From Eleginops maclovinus (Eukaryota > Chordata > Actinopteri > Perciformes > Eleginopidae): a DNA stretch of 64,000 nucleotides. The notes beneath the pieces were generated by a model. It was not told where the DNA came from. It made no database searches and worked only from the letters and a program-made list of their open reading frames with translations. The translations under genes and the position numbers were made by a program. Below, piece after piece: positions 47,781 to 58,372 of the stretch. The stretch covers positions 11,095,043-11,159,042 of the forward strand of contig NC_086362.1 of NCBI RefSeq assembly GCF_036324505.1. The letters are read 5' to 3'. How positions within the stretch are numbered: position 1 is the first letter of the stretch; the number at the start of each line of letters is the position of its first letter.

Positions 47781-49736
47781 CTATACAATTGTGAATGCAT
47801 ATGCGCTTTTATCAGTCAAAATGCTGTCAAATTCAGTGCGCATTTCAGGATAGGTAGCATATGTCCATGGCAGTTCAATAACTGCACCACACGTATGGGC
47901 CACAGGTCGTCGGGCCAGTCCATCTATTGGGGTGAACACAATCTCAATTTTGTTCACACAGATTATGTCTGACCCTGTGATGAATCTTAACAACCGTCTG
48001 AGACCTGTAGCATCCAATCCGCGAACATATTGTTGAAAGAAACGAAGGCTCTGGGTCTCTCTTTGAGTCATAGGAGAGGCTTCTAGTAGCTTCAGAAACT
48101 TTTTGGCTGTTGGTTTTTTTTCCTCATACATGTCCAAGACATGTTGAGGGCTTGTGAATGCATCCTTTAGGAAGGCACCAGCTATCAAGGACATCTTCTC
48201 AGATGCATATCTTGGCTTTTGGATAAGCTGTTTGTGTGCCACCTTTAGAAGGATGCCTTTCAAATTGTTTCGTGTTGGAAGGGCTGTCACATCCATGCGG
48301 TCCAGCAGATCTATCAGCTCATCCCTGTCGTCCTCTGAAAGATCTTCTTTTAAGGCAGTAGTGATTAACTTCCTATCTGATTGACAAACAAACAGAAGAA
48401 GACTTTCAAAAAGCACATCATCTGAGACTTCATTCTCACCAAAAATTAGTGAAACTGCGAAAGCGGGGGATAAGCGACAGGGAAAATAGCCATGGTCTTG
48501 AAATCCTTTGAGTAGGATTCGGCCGATGGATTTCCATTCTTCCTCTTGCCATTTAGGACACAGAGATGGAACCCTCAGGTCCTCCCCTTCAGCTGTGTGG
48601 TCCAGAAGTTGTGTCCAAAATGCAGCATACACGTCCCTTGAGACACCATTGAGGTCGGCTCCTCTTTCATCAATGTAAGTGTATCGAAGGGAGTGCTTGA
48701 GAAGTGCTGAATCCTTGAATTGGGCTATCATCTCTTCCAGAAGATTGACCCTGTGTAGTTTAATTGTTATATTCACAACAGATGAATCTGTAGAGGTACC
48801 TGCTACATCATCTATAGCTGACTCGGGAGCAATTTCTGCTGCACTTGTGGAGCGAGACATGCTGGATGAGTTGTCACTTGCTGTGTCTGGAATGATGAGT
48901 GCTGAGCTTGCACTGGGGAATATGACTGATATGATGGCAGTGTCCTCATTGAGCAGCAGGTCAGGTTGATATAACAAAGTGTCATCCAGTTGGCCAGCCA
49001 TGGGTTCTCCGAGAAAAGGGCCAATCATCACCTCAGATGTGTCTAGAAAAGCTTCTATATCGACAGTTTGAAGAGGCAGCTCGTCCTCTTCATGCATGCT
49101 ATTCTGCATTTGTTGGTTCATCTTTGATTCTTCCCCGACACATTCTTCAGCATCTTTATCTTTTGGAACCTTTGTGCACAGGTAGAATCTCAACACTCCC
49201 ATTCTTAGTACGCTGTAGAGTTCCCCAACTGTAATAGCATCATCAAAAATAGCTTCTTCCTGATAATCTACTATGTCATGGCTAAATGTTTCAAACTTTC
49301 CTAGCTTATTTTTTCCATTTGGGAAGAAAATATCTTTGGCATACTGCAGTATGTCAGTCTTCTTTGATTCTTTGGGTACATCAAGGGTCCTTGTCCCCCC
49401 TCCTTTGCGCTTTCTGACTTGTTTGCCTTCGTGAATCCATCCCAACTCCACTTTTCTTGTCTTCCTTTCTGCAAATTTGTTGCACGTTGCATAATGTATT
49501 TTCTGTCTTTTGGTAGACGTCTCCTGGTTATTGTTCTCATCACTCACAGCAATGCCCATTTTTCTCTTCAGTTTTTCCAGCATTGAATGTTTTGCAGATT
49601 CTTTTGTTTTGGCAGTGGCACTGTGTTGCAAACAGAAGCGTCTTGCCGCAATCCTGTCTCCATAAGTTGGGATGTAGTCAGCCAGAGTGTTGTCATCCAT
49701 ATAATCAAGGACTGTGGCATCAATCTGTGAAGACAT
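47781..49736 (-). CDS. SAM-like/HECT E3 ubiquitin ligase carried by the transposon
   Basis: An open frame of 651 aa in one exon. The start MSSQIDATVLDYMDDNTLADYIP suggests a SAM-like fold at about residues 7-40. Lys/Arg-rich stretches at about 60-130 may be nuclear signals, followed by a long acidic/Ser-rich linker. From about 325 a HECT-type region begins (LKHSLRYTYIDERGADLNG, then VSRDVYAAFW). Near the end, VAHTCGAVIELPWTYATYPE holds the HTC...LP motif with candidate catalytic Cys616 and a 35-residue tail. HECT ligases load ubiquitin on this Cys and pass it to a substrate. Fish annotations often call similar proteins G2/M phase-specific E3 ubiquitin ligase-like. The N-lobe is compact relative to classic HECT domains. 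An acceptor-like CTTCACAG overlaps the start, so an upstream exon is possible. What it ubiquitinates is unknown. Confidence 0.75.
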   Translation of the reverse strand: MSSQIDATVLDYMDDNTLADYIPTYGDRIAARRFCLQHSATAKTKESAKHSMLEKLKRKMGIAVSDENNNQETSTKRQKIHYATCNKFAERKTRKVELGWIHEGKQVRKRKGGGTRTLDVPKESKKTDILQYAKDIFFPNGKNKLGKFETFSHDIVDYQEEAIFDDAITVGELYSVLRMGVLRFYLCTKVPKDKDAEECVGEESKMNQQMQNSMHEEDELPLQTVDIEAFLDTSEVMIGPFLGEPMAGQLDDTLLYQPDLLLNEDTAIISVIFPSASSALIIPDTASDNSSSMSRSTSAAEIAPESAIDDVAGTSTDSSVVNITIKLHRVNLLEEMIAQFKDSALLKHSLRYTYIDERGADLNGVSRDVYAAFWTQLLDHTAEGEDLRVPSLCPKWQEEEWKSIGRILLKGFQDHGYFPCRLSPAFAVSLIFGENEVSDDVLFESLLLFVCQSDRKLITTALKEDLSEDDRDELIDLLDRMDVTALPTRNNLKGILLKVAHKQLIQKPRYASEKMSLIAGAFLKDAFTSPQHVLDMYEEKKPTAKKFLKLLEASPMTQRETQSLRFFQQYVRGLDATGLRRLLRFITGSDIICVNKIEIVFTPIDGLARRPVAHTCGAVIELPWTYATYPEMRTEFDSILTDKSAYAFTIV

Positions 49737-51653
49737 AATAATAATTACAACTCAAGTACAAGACTACACAACTTACTGTATGTACACACACAGGAATCAA
49801 AGAAGGGGCGTAGTATGATACCATTATCGTTATGAACTGAGACTAAGTGATTATAACAAGTAAACAATGAATGCATACAGTAATTAAATTAATAATCATT
49901 TGTTTGGTAATTAAATACATTCTAATTCAATCCTTTTATCTGAAATGATGAATGTATTCTTCAATTGTTGCTCAGTGTGTTTTAAAATTCACCTTTTGAA
50001 GGAATTAAGACAAAAAAAAATCAAGTCTCATCAATCAACTTCTCACTATTGGCCATATAGCCTAAAATGACACTCCTAAACTCAGATCACTAATTGTCCA
50101 GTCAATCAAACCCAAAAAGGGCCAAACATAAAACAAATTGCAATAGTAATGGTTCCTTTTATTGATCCTTAAACCCCATTGTATCATATTAAAATCTACC
50201 TGCATCTACCTTCATCTTGAAAAAAGTCTGTTCTAGAAGGTAGATTTTGAATATGTGATGTAGGGGGAATTTTGCTTTTTGTTTTAAGTTTAGCCTGTTG
50301 CTGCAACAGCTGCATAGGTCTTTTTTTAAACCACATAGCCTATTTAAGATGATATCTCATTTGGACATTTAATCATCATATTTCCGAAAACTTTTAAAAC
50401 AAAAAATAGTTGCCTTAATGTGAATTAACAACTGTGAACGTTTCAAATTGATATCTCTTTGGTCCTATTCATAGTAGGCTACGCGGATTTCCCTTTCGTT
50501 GCCTCCCTATGGAAAAATGAATAGGAAATCTCCAACTTTGACGTTAAAAAAAAGTATGTTTCACTATATAAATCTGTAGATTTTTCACATGTTATTTAGA
50601 TATACCTAGGAATGACTCAAAACTTGGAATGATTATCATTGCTATTTGTGCCGTGGCAAACGCTAGACTGACTGAACCATCACCCGAATCAGAGTTTACA
50701 AGCAAACAGCCTTAGATATGGCGCCCTTTATTAGGCCTATCTGTCGGTCGATCGATGGCGTAGCAGGCACTAGCTATTCTTTTTACCCTGCAGGATAGGA
50801 CTGCCTACACATTTCGTGTTAAAAGTATTGCATTCTGCATTGAAGTACAGAAGGTTATTCATGAAGCAGTTTTTAGTGTCCAAACATTGCGTTTACAGCC
50901 TTCTCTAGTAAAAACTGTAGTATTGCAGTGATACCAAAACTAGTTCTGAAACAACATAGGATCCCTCCACTCCATGTTTTTGCTAATAATAGGCTACTCA
51001 AGTTCATGTGAGGCCCTGATGATGGTGTGTCCAAAGTGCTGTGCCATTTTAAGGCTCGTAAGAGAGCGTTTACCGAAGTTACCGGGGAAAGTGCCCAAAG
51101 TCCAAACAGGACAGCGCTTGGGAGCAGACTCCCATTTACTGGAGAAGCCAAATAGCTAGCAACTATCCCCCATTTTCAGATTAGCTTACCCTTGCGGTTT
51201 AGTGCATGCCGTCAACAATATTGTTCTTTATCCGTGAAAATTGAAAACCACAAACATGTGTCAGTCAGAGCTTATAGCTGATATAAGCAGAGACTGTAAA
51301 ATAGGACTTTAGTATCTTTGATATAAGGTCACATATTTGCCGCATTTTAGCAGGGCTGCGCACTGCCAACACTGCCTATCGCTCGCTACAGCACCTAGCA
51401 GCCATGTTCAGCAGTTCTACAGCAAACTACAATTTGAGGACAGTAAAATACACTTACATGATCTTGCTCCATTCGGAAGAGACAGTCCTCTGGAACACCC
51501 CGACCTCGAAGAAATCTCCAGAGTGGAGAATCCACATTTTCAGCCATTCTCAAGTAGGCCTAAACGCTACAGATTGGACATTCAAGTGAAAGGGAAGCGC
51601 GCTAGTAGACTGGCTTGGCTGTGTATCAAAGTAAAGCCATGTTTTCACCTTAT
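49737..51653. other. upstream region of the HECT gene inside the transposon
   Basis: No ORF that I can recognise. This should hold the promoter and possibly a first exon of the minus-strand HECT gene; short frames at 50873-51159 and 51337-51660 have no family features. Confidence 0.5.
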
Positions 51654-51753
51654 AACGTGAAATATCATGAAATAACGTGATAAAAGCTCATCACAAAATA
51701 ACGTGATAATGTTATTTCAAGATATGATATTATCACGTTATAACGTGATAATT

Positions 51754-51893
51754 ATATTTTCACGTTATAACGTGAAAATATCACGTTATAACGTGATAAT
51801 TATATTTTCACGTTATAACGTGAAAATATCACGTTATAACGTGAAAATATAATTATCACGTTATAACGTGAAAATATCACGTTATAACGTGAT
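51754..51893. repeat. right subterminal palindrome array
   Basis: Seven more copies of CACGTTATAACGTG, mirroring the left array. Degenerate copies (CATGAAATAACGTG, CACAAAATAACGTG) extend to about 51650. Confidence 0.9.
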
Positions 51894-51934
51894 AATTATT
51901 TTTTTTTTTAGTGTGATAGCAATACACCACCGTA

Positions 51935-51940
51935 TGTTTT
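51935..51940. repeat. right target-site duplication
   Basis: TGTTTT directly after the right inverted end, identical to 44363-44368. Confidence 0.85.
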
Positions 51941-53450
51941 CCTGTTTAAACCCACTTACAGAATAATCTGTTATAGTGTGGGCAGTCTGTGTTGCATCTG
52001 TATATCTTTGCTTTCTTATCTTTTACATTTCCCATATCCTCCCCGGAATTTAATTGAATTTACCAGTCTAACTGTAAGTCTTTGTAATCGGATCAAGTTA
52101 CACAGCAAACATTTATACTCAGTAAAGCAATGCACTCAAACATCATTTCTGATGTACTCTTCTTTGACGTGACCAGGCATATGTTGAATATCCTGTTAAT
52201 CACAGCCTTCACATGTGAAAAAGGTGTAAACACAATACACCAAGCATTAGTGGTTTCTGCTACTGATGCAAACTCTGCAAAAGCAAAACAATAACAAGCA
52301 TTGCCAAGAAAAGTTTTCTTACCTATTCCTATGTCTCAGGCAGGTCCGATGAGGTCTCTGTAGCTATGTTACTATGTGACTCAGCATCCAGCGAAAGCCT
52401 AGTGGGCGTACATGTACAGTAATAGGAAGTCACAAACCTCAAAAGGAACTTAAAGTTCTTAGAAGATAAAGTAGAGCTAAGCGTGAAACCACACTTATTT
52501 GAATAATAGTCAGGTGTTTGATATAATCAAGGTCTATTGGTTTCTGAGAAAACTGAAAATTATAGTCTATAAATGATAAGCAAGTAACATAGCAAGGTAT
52601 GAAAAGCGTTGCAAAGAAAGGTACATGAATGCCATGCAAATTACAGCTTCTAAACAGCATCTTTATAAAGACAAGTCTTCATTTCATTTTGTATAGTTAG
52701 GATGTCCATTTCAAATGTTGGCTAAAGTTATCACTGCAGTTGCCTTTTTCCAGCTGCCGACAACAAACAAATTAAATGAAAATGGAAGCAGGATCTTTTC
52801 CTAGTGGTTCATAACACATTTTCTGTTTCATCTTTGAAAGTTGTGTACAATCTTAGATTTAGAATCTTAAACTTTCCCAGCACCTAAAACCTACTCTTCG
52901 AAGCAGCAAACTTCTATGTAATAAATGCAGTTGAGAAAAAACGAATTCAAAGTCAAAAGCAGAAGGAAATGGAAATACTCGTTGTAAAAAATGTAATTAC
53001 GTGCAGGACTCAGTTACTGTATACCACTGAGGTTAACACACTAGCTTTTTAAAGTGTCAATCTACTTTAAATAAGTCTTGATATGAGGAAGAGTTGCCTT
53101 TTCTCTGAAACTCAAATGAAAGCAGAACGTGTGAAATACAAACATAGTCTGGTTAATTTCTATGTTTATGATGTAACTGCATTTTGAGTTGCAAGATTAA
53201 AGTTGCATTTGATCAAAAATAATATCAGCTTTAGGAGTTTTCTACCACGGTGTTCCTACACACACGGTGGTTAAATAATGCTGAACACCTCAAGAAAAGA
53301 AAAGCAGAAGTTACCAAACATGAGAAGGAGAGAAGCTGCTGCATGATGAAACACGAGAAAACATGTGCCAATCATTCCTATTCATCGGTACCAAAATAAA
53401 CACGTCTCAGGCCTCATTGTGTTGCATTCAAGGTTAACACTGACACTGTC
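51941..53450. other. region upstream of ptgdr2, includes a predicted UTR exon
   Basis: Apart from the predicted exon at 52323-52440 I see no gene here. Confidence 0.5.
52323..52440 (-). other. ptgdr2: predicted first non-coding exon of ptgdr2
   Basis: On the minus strand the sequence GACATAGGAATAG is followed by GTAAGAAAA, a near-perfect donor, with no coding frame. The next good minus-strand acceptor that leads into a gene is at 43758, before the ptgdr2 ATG. The 8.6-kb intron would be only about 1 kb without the transposon. The left limit of the exon is arbitrary; no transcript evidence is available to me. Confidence 0.4.
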
Positions 53451-53760
53451 CAGCAGTGGCTCAGTCAGTAGGGGCTTGGACTTCGAATCGTAGGGTCGCC
53501 GGTTCAAGTCCCCGAACAGACTTGAAATATGGAAAGTGGACTGCTACTTGGAGAGGTCCCAGTCACCTCCTAGGCCCTGCTGTGGTGCCCTTGAGCAAGG
53601 CACCGGACACCTCCAATCCCCCCTCCCCATTGCTCCCTAGGCGCTGCATGATAGCTGCCCACTGCTCCTAGTACTAGGATTGGTTAAATGCAGAGGACTA
53701 ATTTCACTGTGTGTGCTCTGCTGTGTGCATGCATGTGACAAATAAAGAGGGTTTCATCCT
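53451..53760 (+). mobile_element. tRNA-derived SINE
   Basis: Opens with an A-box-like segment (AGTGGCTCAGTCAGTAGGGG) and has a B box (GGTTCAAGTCCC) about 35 bases on, both tRNA promoter elements for RNA polymerase III. It then has TGCCCTTGAGCAAGGCACC, a core shared by many fish SINEs, and a 3' tail with AATAAAGAGGG. Confidence 0.8.
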
Positions 53761-53884
53761 CCCATTCTATCTACATCTGCTGATGCACTGTGGTGTTGGC
53801 ATGTTTTAGGTTTTTGGAATATTTTAGGAGTTCTTCATTGAGAAAAGCATCAAAGCCATTACCTATGTGTATTCATATACCTCA

Positions 53885-54035
53885 GATTGAGGAGGAACAA
53901 TGCGGATTGGGAGCGCTTTGGAATCCCCCAGTCAGAGCTGGTTGATGTGGCCAGAGAAAGGAAAGTTTGGGGCTCTCTGCTGGAACCGCTACCCACGACC
54001 TGACCACGGATAAGCGGGAGAAGATGGATGGATGG
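53885..54035 (+). mobile_element. 3' tail of a non-LTR retrotransposon (Rex3-like)
   Basis: Ends GATAAGCGGGAGAAGATGG then ATGG repeats. GATG tandem tails after such a sequence are typical of fish Rex3/RTE elements. The rest of the element is missing, as in most 5'-truncated copies. Confidence 0.6.
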
Positions 54036-55424
54036 ATATTCATATCCTCTTGCTCTCTCTCACTCTATGTTTCAGTTCTTCTTGTCTACATTTTTTTCTA
54101 AATACGTGATAGAGACTTTTTTATGTGGTGATTAAGCAGATTATAAAGCCACAAGCACTTTTGCTTTTTGTACCACTGATGTTTGTTTTTAGGTGTCTGT
54201 GTGTGTGAGATAAAAAGAAGGGTTTGGGAATACTACTTAGTCTTACTTGATAGTGTGGTGGAAACTTCTGAAGCAATGGAGATAAAACTCAGAGAGACAT
54301 CGGGGGGTTGGAACTTTGACTACATACACTGGAGGTTTATTATGAAGTTAACGGCCGGAGAATTGACAAGACATTTGCTGCAGCCACGAGTTGACAGCGT
54401 GATTGCCCGACCAATTCTGAAAATCTCGAAAATAGGAAGAGGTTTTAACTAGTTCCAAATGGATAATCAACATTCTTCAAACGCCAGACTAAACAAGCTC
54501 AGACAATACGTCTAACTAAAACTGTCATCTAGGTCACAAATAAGGTGTTTACCGGAGCATCTGGGGCCAGATAAACTGGCGCCCAGCTGACCGTCAACAA
54601 TAAAGCCAATCTTAGGTCAGCGTGAGCTTGCACTGTGGGAACAACAAGGCTTCGGAAGCCCAGGCTGCCCCTCCTTAATGAAGATAACAGCACCTGCAAG
54701 GCTGAAAAACTATGCCATGGCAATACAGACAGAGGAAGAAGAAAATGATGAACCAGGTCAAAGGTTAAACACCTAAGCAAAATATTCCCTAACAGATAGT
54801 ACAAACAAAATCATCTCTGTTGTTTTTGGAATGTAGAAACGTATAATTTACCCTGACTCCACCGCTCCATGGCCACCCACTGCCCCTACCCCTAGCAGTT
54901 CTCGTTCTTTATTAACACATTATTATTTACCAACCTTGGCCTCCTGTCTCTGTTCTGCACCTGGGTTCCTAGCTGACCTTAACAGTAGGCTATGTTACTG
55001 TTAAGGTCAGCTAGGAACCCAGGCGCAGGTTAGATGACTGAGGAGGAGGAGGTGAAATGAGTCCAAGGCTCGGAGGAGGTTCTGAAAATATTTCATGTCT
55101 ATGCTGGCTCTGTTCTCGGCAGTCATTTAAAGCCTCATTTCATGCACAAAACTTAGTGAACAATACATCTAAACCACATCAAAACCAAAGTGTGACATAT
55201 TTAGCCGAAAAGGATGTTCTAAAAAAGATTGGGTTTTAGGTGAAAGGACAAATAACAGTTGAAACGTTTTCACTTCCGTTTGAAGAAGTGTTTACATCCG
55301 CAGTTCTACATTACCTGGGTCACTGACACATGCCTTCTTTCCACTGACGGTGGTACATTTCACATCGACACTTTTACTGAAACCTCTATCAAACTGGCAG
55401 AATCTGAGCAACGGCACGTAAAGG
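54036..55424. other. repeat-rich upstream region of the NITR gene
   Basis: The stretch from about 54230 to 55040 looks like decayed mobile DNA, ending in a perfect hairpin at 54961-55022. The NITR promoter should lie at about 55240-55420. Confidence 0.45.
54961..55022. repeat. 27-bp perfect inverted repeat (hairpin)
   Basis: The left arm at 54961-54987 begins CTGGGTTCCTAGCTGACC; the right arm at 54996-55022 is its exact complement; the loop is 8 bases. With one mismatch the arms extend about 6 bases more. Confidence 0.9.
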
Positions 55425-57183
55425 ATGTTCAAGATTTATGTGCTCGTAGTTATACTCTTCAGAGCCTGTAAGTGTATTTTTTGTAAATCTAACATAGGCA
55501 TTTTCAGATTGTGATGCATGAGATTTTCAAATGTGATAGTTGCATTCCACTGTAATTAATTGTCTGTATTTCAGATGGCGCTTTGCTCTACACCCAACCC
55601 GGGAAAAACGTGACTTTAAAGTGTTTCTATACCTCCAGTGCCAAAAACCTGTGTTGGTACAAGCAGGTAGCAGGGAGGCAACCTAAAATAGTATCCTCTA
55701 TCTACACACATTTAAGGAACAAGAACATTTTCTACAACAAGTTTAAAGACAACCAACGCTTTGCAGTTCACACCAGACCGGGGATCTACCATCTGAACAT
55801 TTCTAATGTCCAGGACTCGGATTCAGCTATATACTACTGTGGACAAACCAGTGGCTCAGTCACTGAATTTGACAATGGCACTTTTTTGGTTTTGAAAGGT
55901 ATTTTGTTCCAGGTTAGGGACACAAACTCCTTTTATTTTATTGTGTCCTCAATTTCCTAACCCTTTCTTTAAATTTCTATATTTCAGAGTCCAGTCTAAG
56001 TTATTCACTCCAGCAGCCTGAGTCCGACTTTGCGAAACATGGAGGCTCTGTTAATCTGAACTGCACGGTGCACACTGGAACCAATGACACAGAACACAGT
56101 GTTTTCTGGTTCAAAAGGGAGAAGTCAACAAACTCTCATTTGAGAACAATGTACATCCACAGAAACAGCAGCAGTCAGTGTGTGCATAGCTTGGGGTCCG
56201 AGTATCCTGCACGGAGCTGTGTGCACAGTTTATCAAAGCAGAATGTAAGCCTGTCTGACGCCGGGACGTATTACTGTGCTGTGGCTTTATGTGGAGAGGT
56301 AGTCTTTGGGAAAGGAACAAGACTGGAGGTTGTAGGTGAGCGCCATTTTGAAAAAAATCTCAATTAAAACCATCTATTTTGATTATTTCTTGTGTACATT
56401 TATTTTGATGTTTTACAGAGAAAAGGCAGGACATCTTCCCTCTCTTGCTGCCAAGTGTGGTTGCAGCTCTTATCGTGTCTGTTCTGTTGAACATCATCTT
56501 AATCGGTATCCTCTGCAAAGTGTCAAGGAGAAAAAAAGGTAAATCTGGAGGTACTACTTTTTATTATTTAGCTGCTCTTTTTGTCAGGAAAAAAGGAGGA
56601 AAGCTTATATGACAAAATGTCTAAAGTATATTGTCTTACTTTTATTTAGCCTGGCAGAAATGTGTTTTTTTTCCCCCAAGGTTTTGAGTTATCGTTCTCT
56701 TGGAATTTTATTGGGGTTATTCAAAGCATTTATAACATAAATGATCTCTTTTTCAACTAGTTCAATATTAATACAATCAATTTGTCGGGGTACAAGAAAA
56801 CAAAGTTAGTTAAATGTATATTTTTTAGAAACATTGTCAAGCTGTCATTGGATGAACCACACACCTGATTTTTTATCATTTGTGAACTAATGGAATGACG
56901 ATACTATTTGATTTTCTTTTATTACAGGGGTGTCTCCCCCCCTCACTTCTGTGGCAGAATACACTCCTAACATTGAGGTAAGCTCTAAATAATGTTTTAT
57001 TGTAATGGACACATTACATATTTATAACGGTTTGTTATGTTGTTTTTTCTACAGAATCAGGAATCTGACGGTTTGCAGTACGACGCTCTGGAGTTCAAAA
57101 TGATGCGTAGCAAGAGCAAAAGAAAGAAGAGCACAGAGGAGGAGACGGTTTACTCTACAGTAAGACTGTCAGACCTGAAGTGA
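55425..57183 (+). CDS. nitr: novel immune-type receptor (NITR), inhibitory form
   Basis: Six exons: 55425-55467, 55575-55898, 55988-56335, 56419-56538, 56928-56977 and 57055-57183, 337 aa, all GT-AG. Exon 1 is the signal peptide (MFKIYVLVVILFRA). Exon 2 is a V-type Ig domain (VTLKC, CWYKQ, DSAIYYC). Exon 3 is a second Ig domain (VNLNC, FWFKR, DAGTYYCAVALCGE) ending in a J-like FGKGTRLEV with extra Cys, the NITR hallmark. Exon 4 is a membrane helix without charged residues. The tail has one ITIM (LQYDAL) and, near the end, TVYSTV, which fits an ITSM (TxYxxV). NITRs are fish receptors, related in structure to mammalian NK receptors, that bear rearranging-type V domains in a fixed genome form. 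The uncharged helix and ITIM suggest inhibition through SHP-type phosphatases. NITRs usually form clusters; only one is seen here. Confidence 0.92.
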
Positions 57184-57874
57184 CCACACTTTCTACACCT
57201 TTCACTGACTCCTGCCATTTCAGCGTATGTTTTTAAATGTTATAAGATTAACTTGTGTGTTTTAAACATTCTTTAAAGCCTGTTTATTCTTTACTGGGAA
57301 GTCTAAAGTGTCCTTATAATCCTAACCCTCATATATGTATGAGGAATGGCAATGATGAGTGATTATTCTTTTTTAAATGCAGTTGTTTCAATATTTCTCT
57401 TTATTTTCTGCAGGATCTTTTTGTAAATGTTACTTTTGTATTACCACTTAACTTGTATGCATTTGACATTGGAACCATAATAGTTGGTTTTTCATGACTT
57501 GAGTTGTCTTACCATGCTTTTAAATCTCAGATTGTTGCTAACGTGGTTTCCAAAATGTTTTGCATGGCACTGTTATAAAGTAAGGATACTCACAGAGACA
57601 AAAATGATGGTCAAATGTGAAACAACAGAGTCAGAGATACTGAAACTTTTAGCCCCCATTATATTTCTTTCAGACTTTGGAAAGCTCCAGAGTGACAGAA
57701 GACATTATCCAACTGTTTGCCAATATTTTGCACATCTAAATTAAACTCAGTGGAGTCCACGTTTATATTCAACATTAGGCCTGTGTCAGATTGTTGTATG
57801 CAGTTATGCTTTTGGTCGGTAGGGAGCAGCATTCCTCCAGCTGTATGCTTACACTGTTCTACGCTTATTTGGTG

Positions 57875-57985
<111 letters not shown>

Positions 57986-58329
57986 AGCTACAGAGCGGCG
58001 TTACCTCAAGATAGATAAGATCGAAAAGATAAGTTATTTGAAGTGCACACACACCACAAAGACATTGCCTTTTCAAAGACACATTGATTATTGTGTGTTT
58101 CCCCCACAGACTGATATAGAGGTAATGTTGTGGTCACCAGACATGTGTATATATACTTTTTTGTAGACCCTGTGCGCCATATTTGAATGACTGCCTCACG
58201 TTTAGTCATTATGCAATCATAAATGCTCACTTTGATGGTTTTATGTAGATAAGTTTGGTCAAAATAAACATTTAGTTTTGAACTACAGCTGCCAAATGTG
58301 CTCAAGTTTTAATGATCTAACTATGCATG

Positions 58330-58372
58330 ATGGTTATTTGTCATAATATAGTATATTATGACAAATAACCAT
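58330..58372. repeat. perfect 21-bp palindrome with a 1-base centre
   Basis: ATGGTTATTTGTCATAATAT plus A, then one G, then the exact complement. No loop space; followed by (AT)n. Confidence 0.9.

Larger units (their letters stand above)
44369..51934. mobile_element. autonomous DDE DNA transposon (IS3EU-like) with a HECT-ligase gene
   Basis: 7,566 bp. Both ends begin TACGGTGGTGTATTGCTATC and continue CACAC then an A-run in inverted orientation. A 6-bp duplication flanks them. Inside lie arrays of TCACGTTATAACGTGA palindromes next to each end, a + strand two-exon transposase (44700-46832) and a convergent minus-strand SAM/HECT-like gene (47781-49736). The 6-bp duplication, TA-starting ends and IS3-type rve transposase fit, as I recall it, the Repbase class IS3EU. 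Both ORFs are open, so the copy looks young. It lies between the ptgdr2 coding exon and its predicted upstream UTR exon. Confidence 0.88.

Noticed and set aside
50873..51159. Possible upstream exon of the HECT gene
   Set aside because: Open frame without recognisable motif, and no convincing donor that fits the acceptor at 49730.
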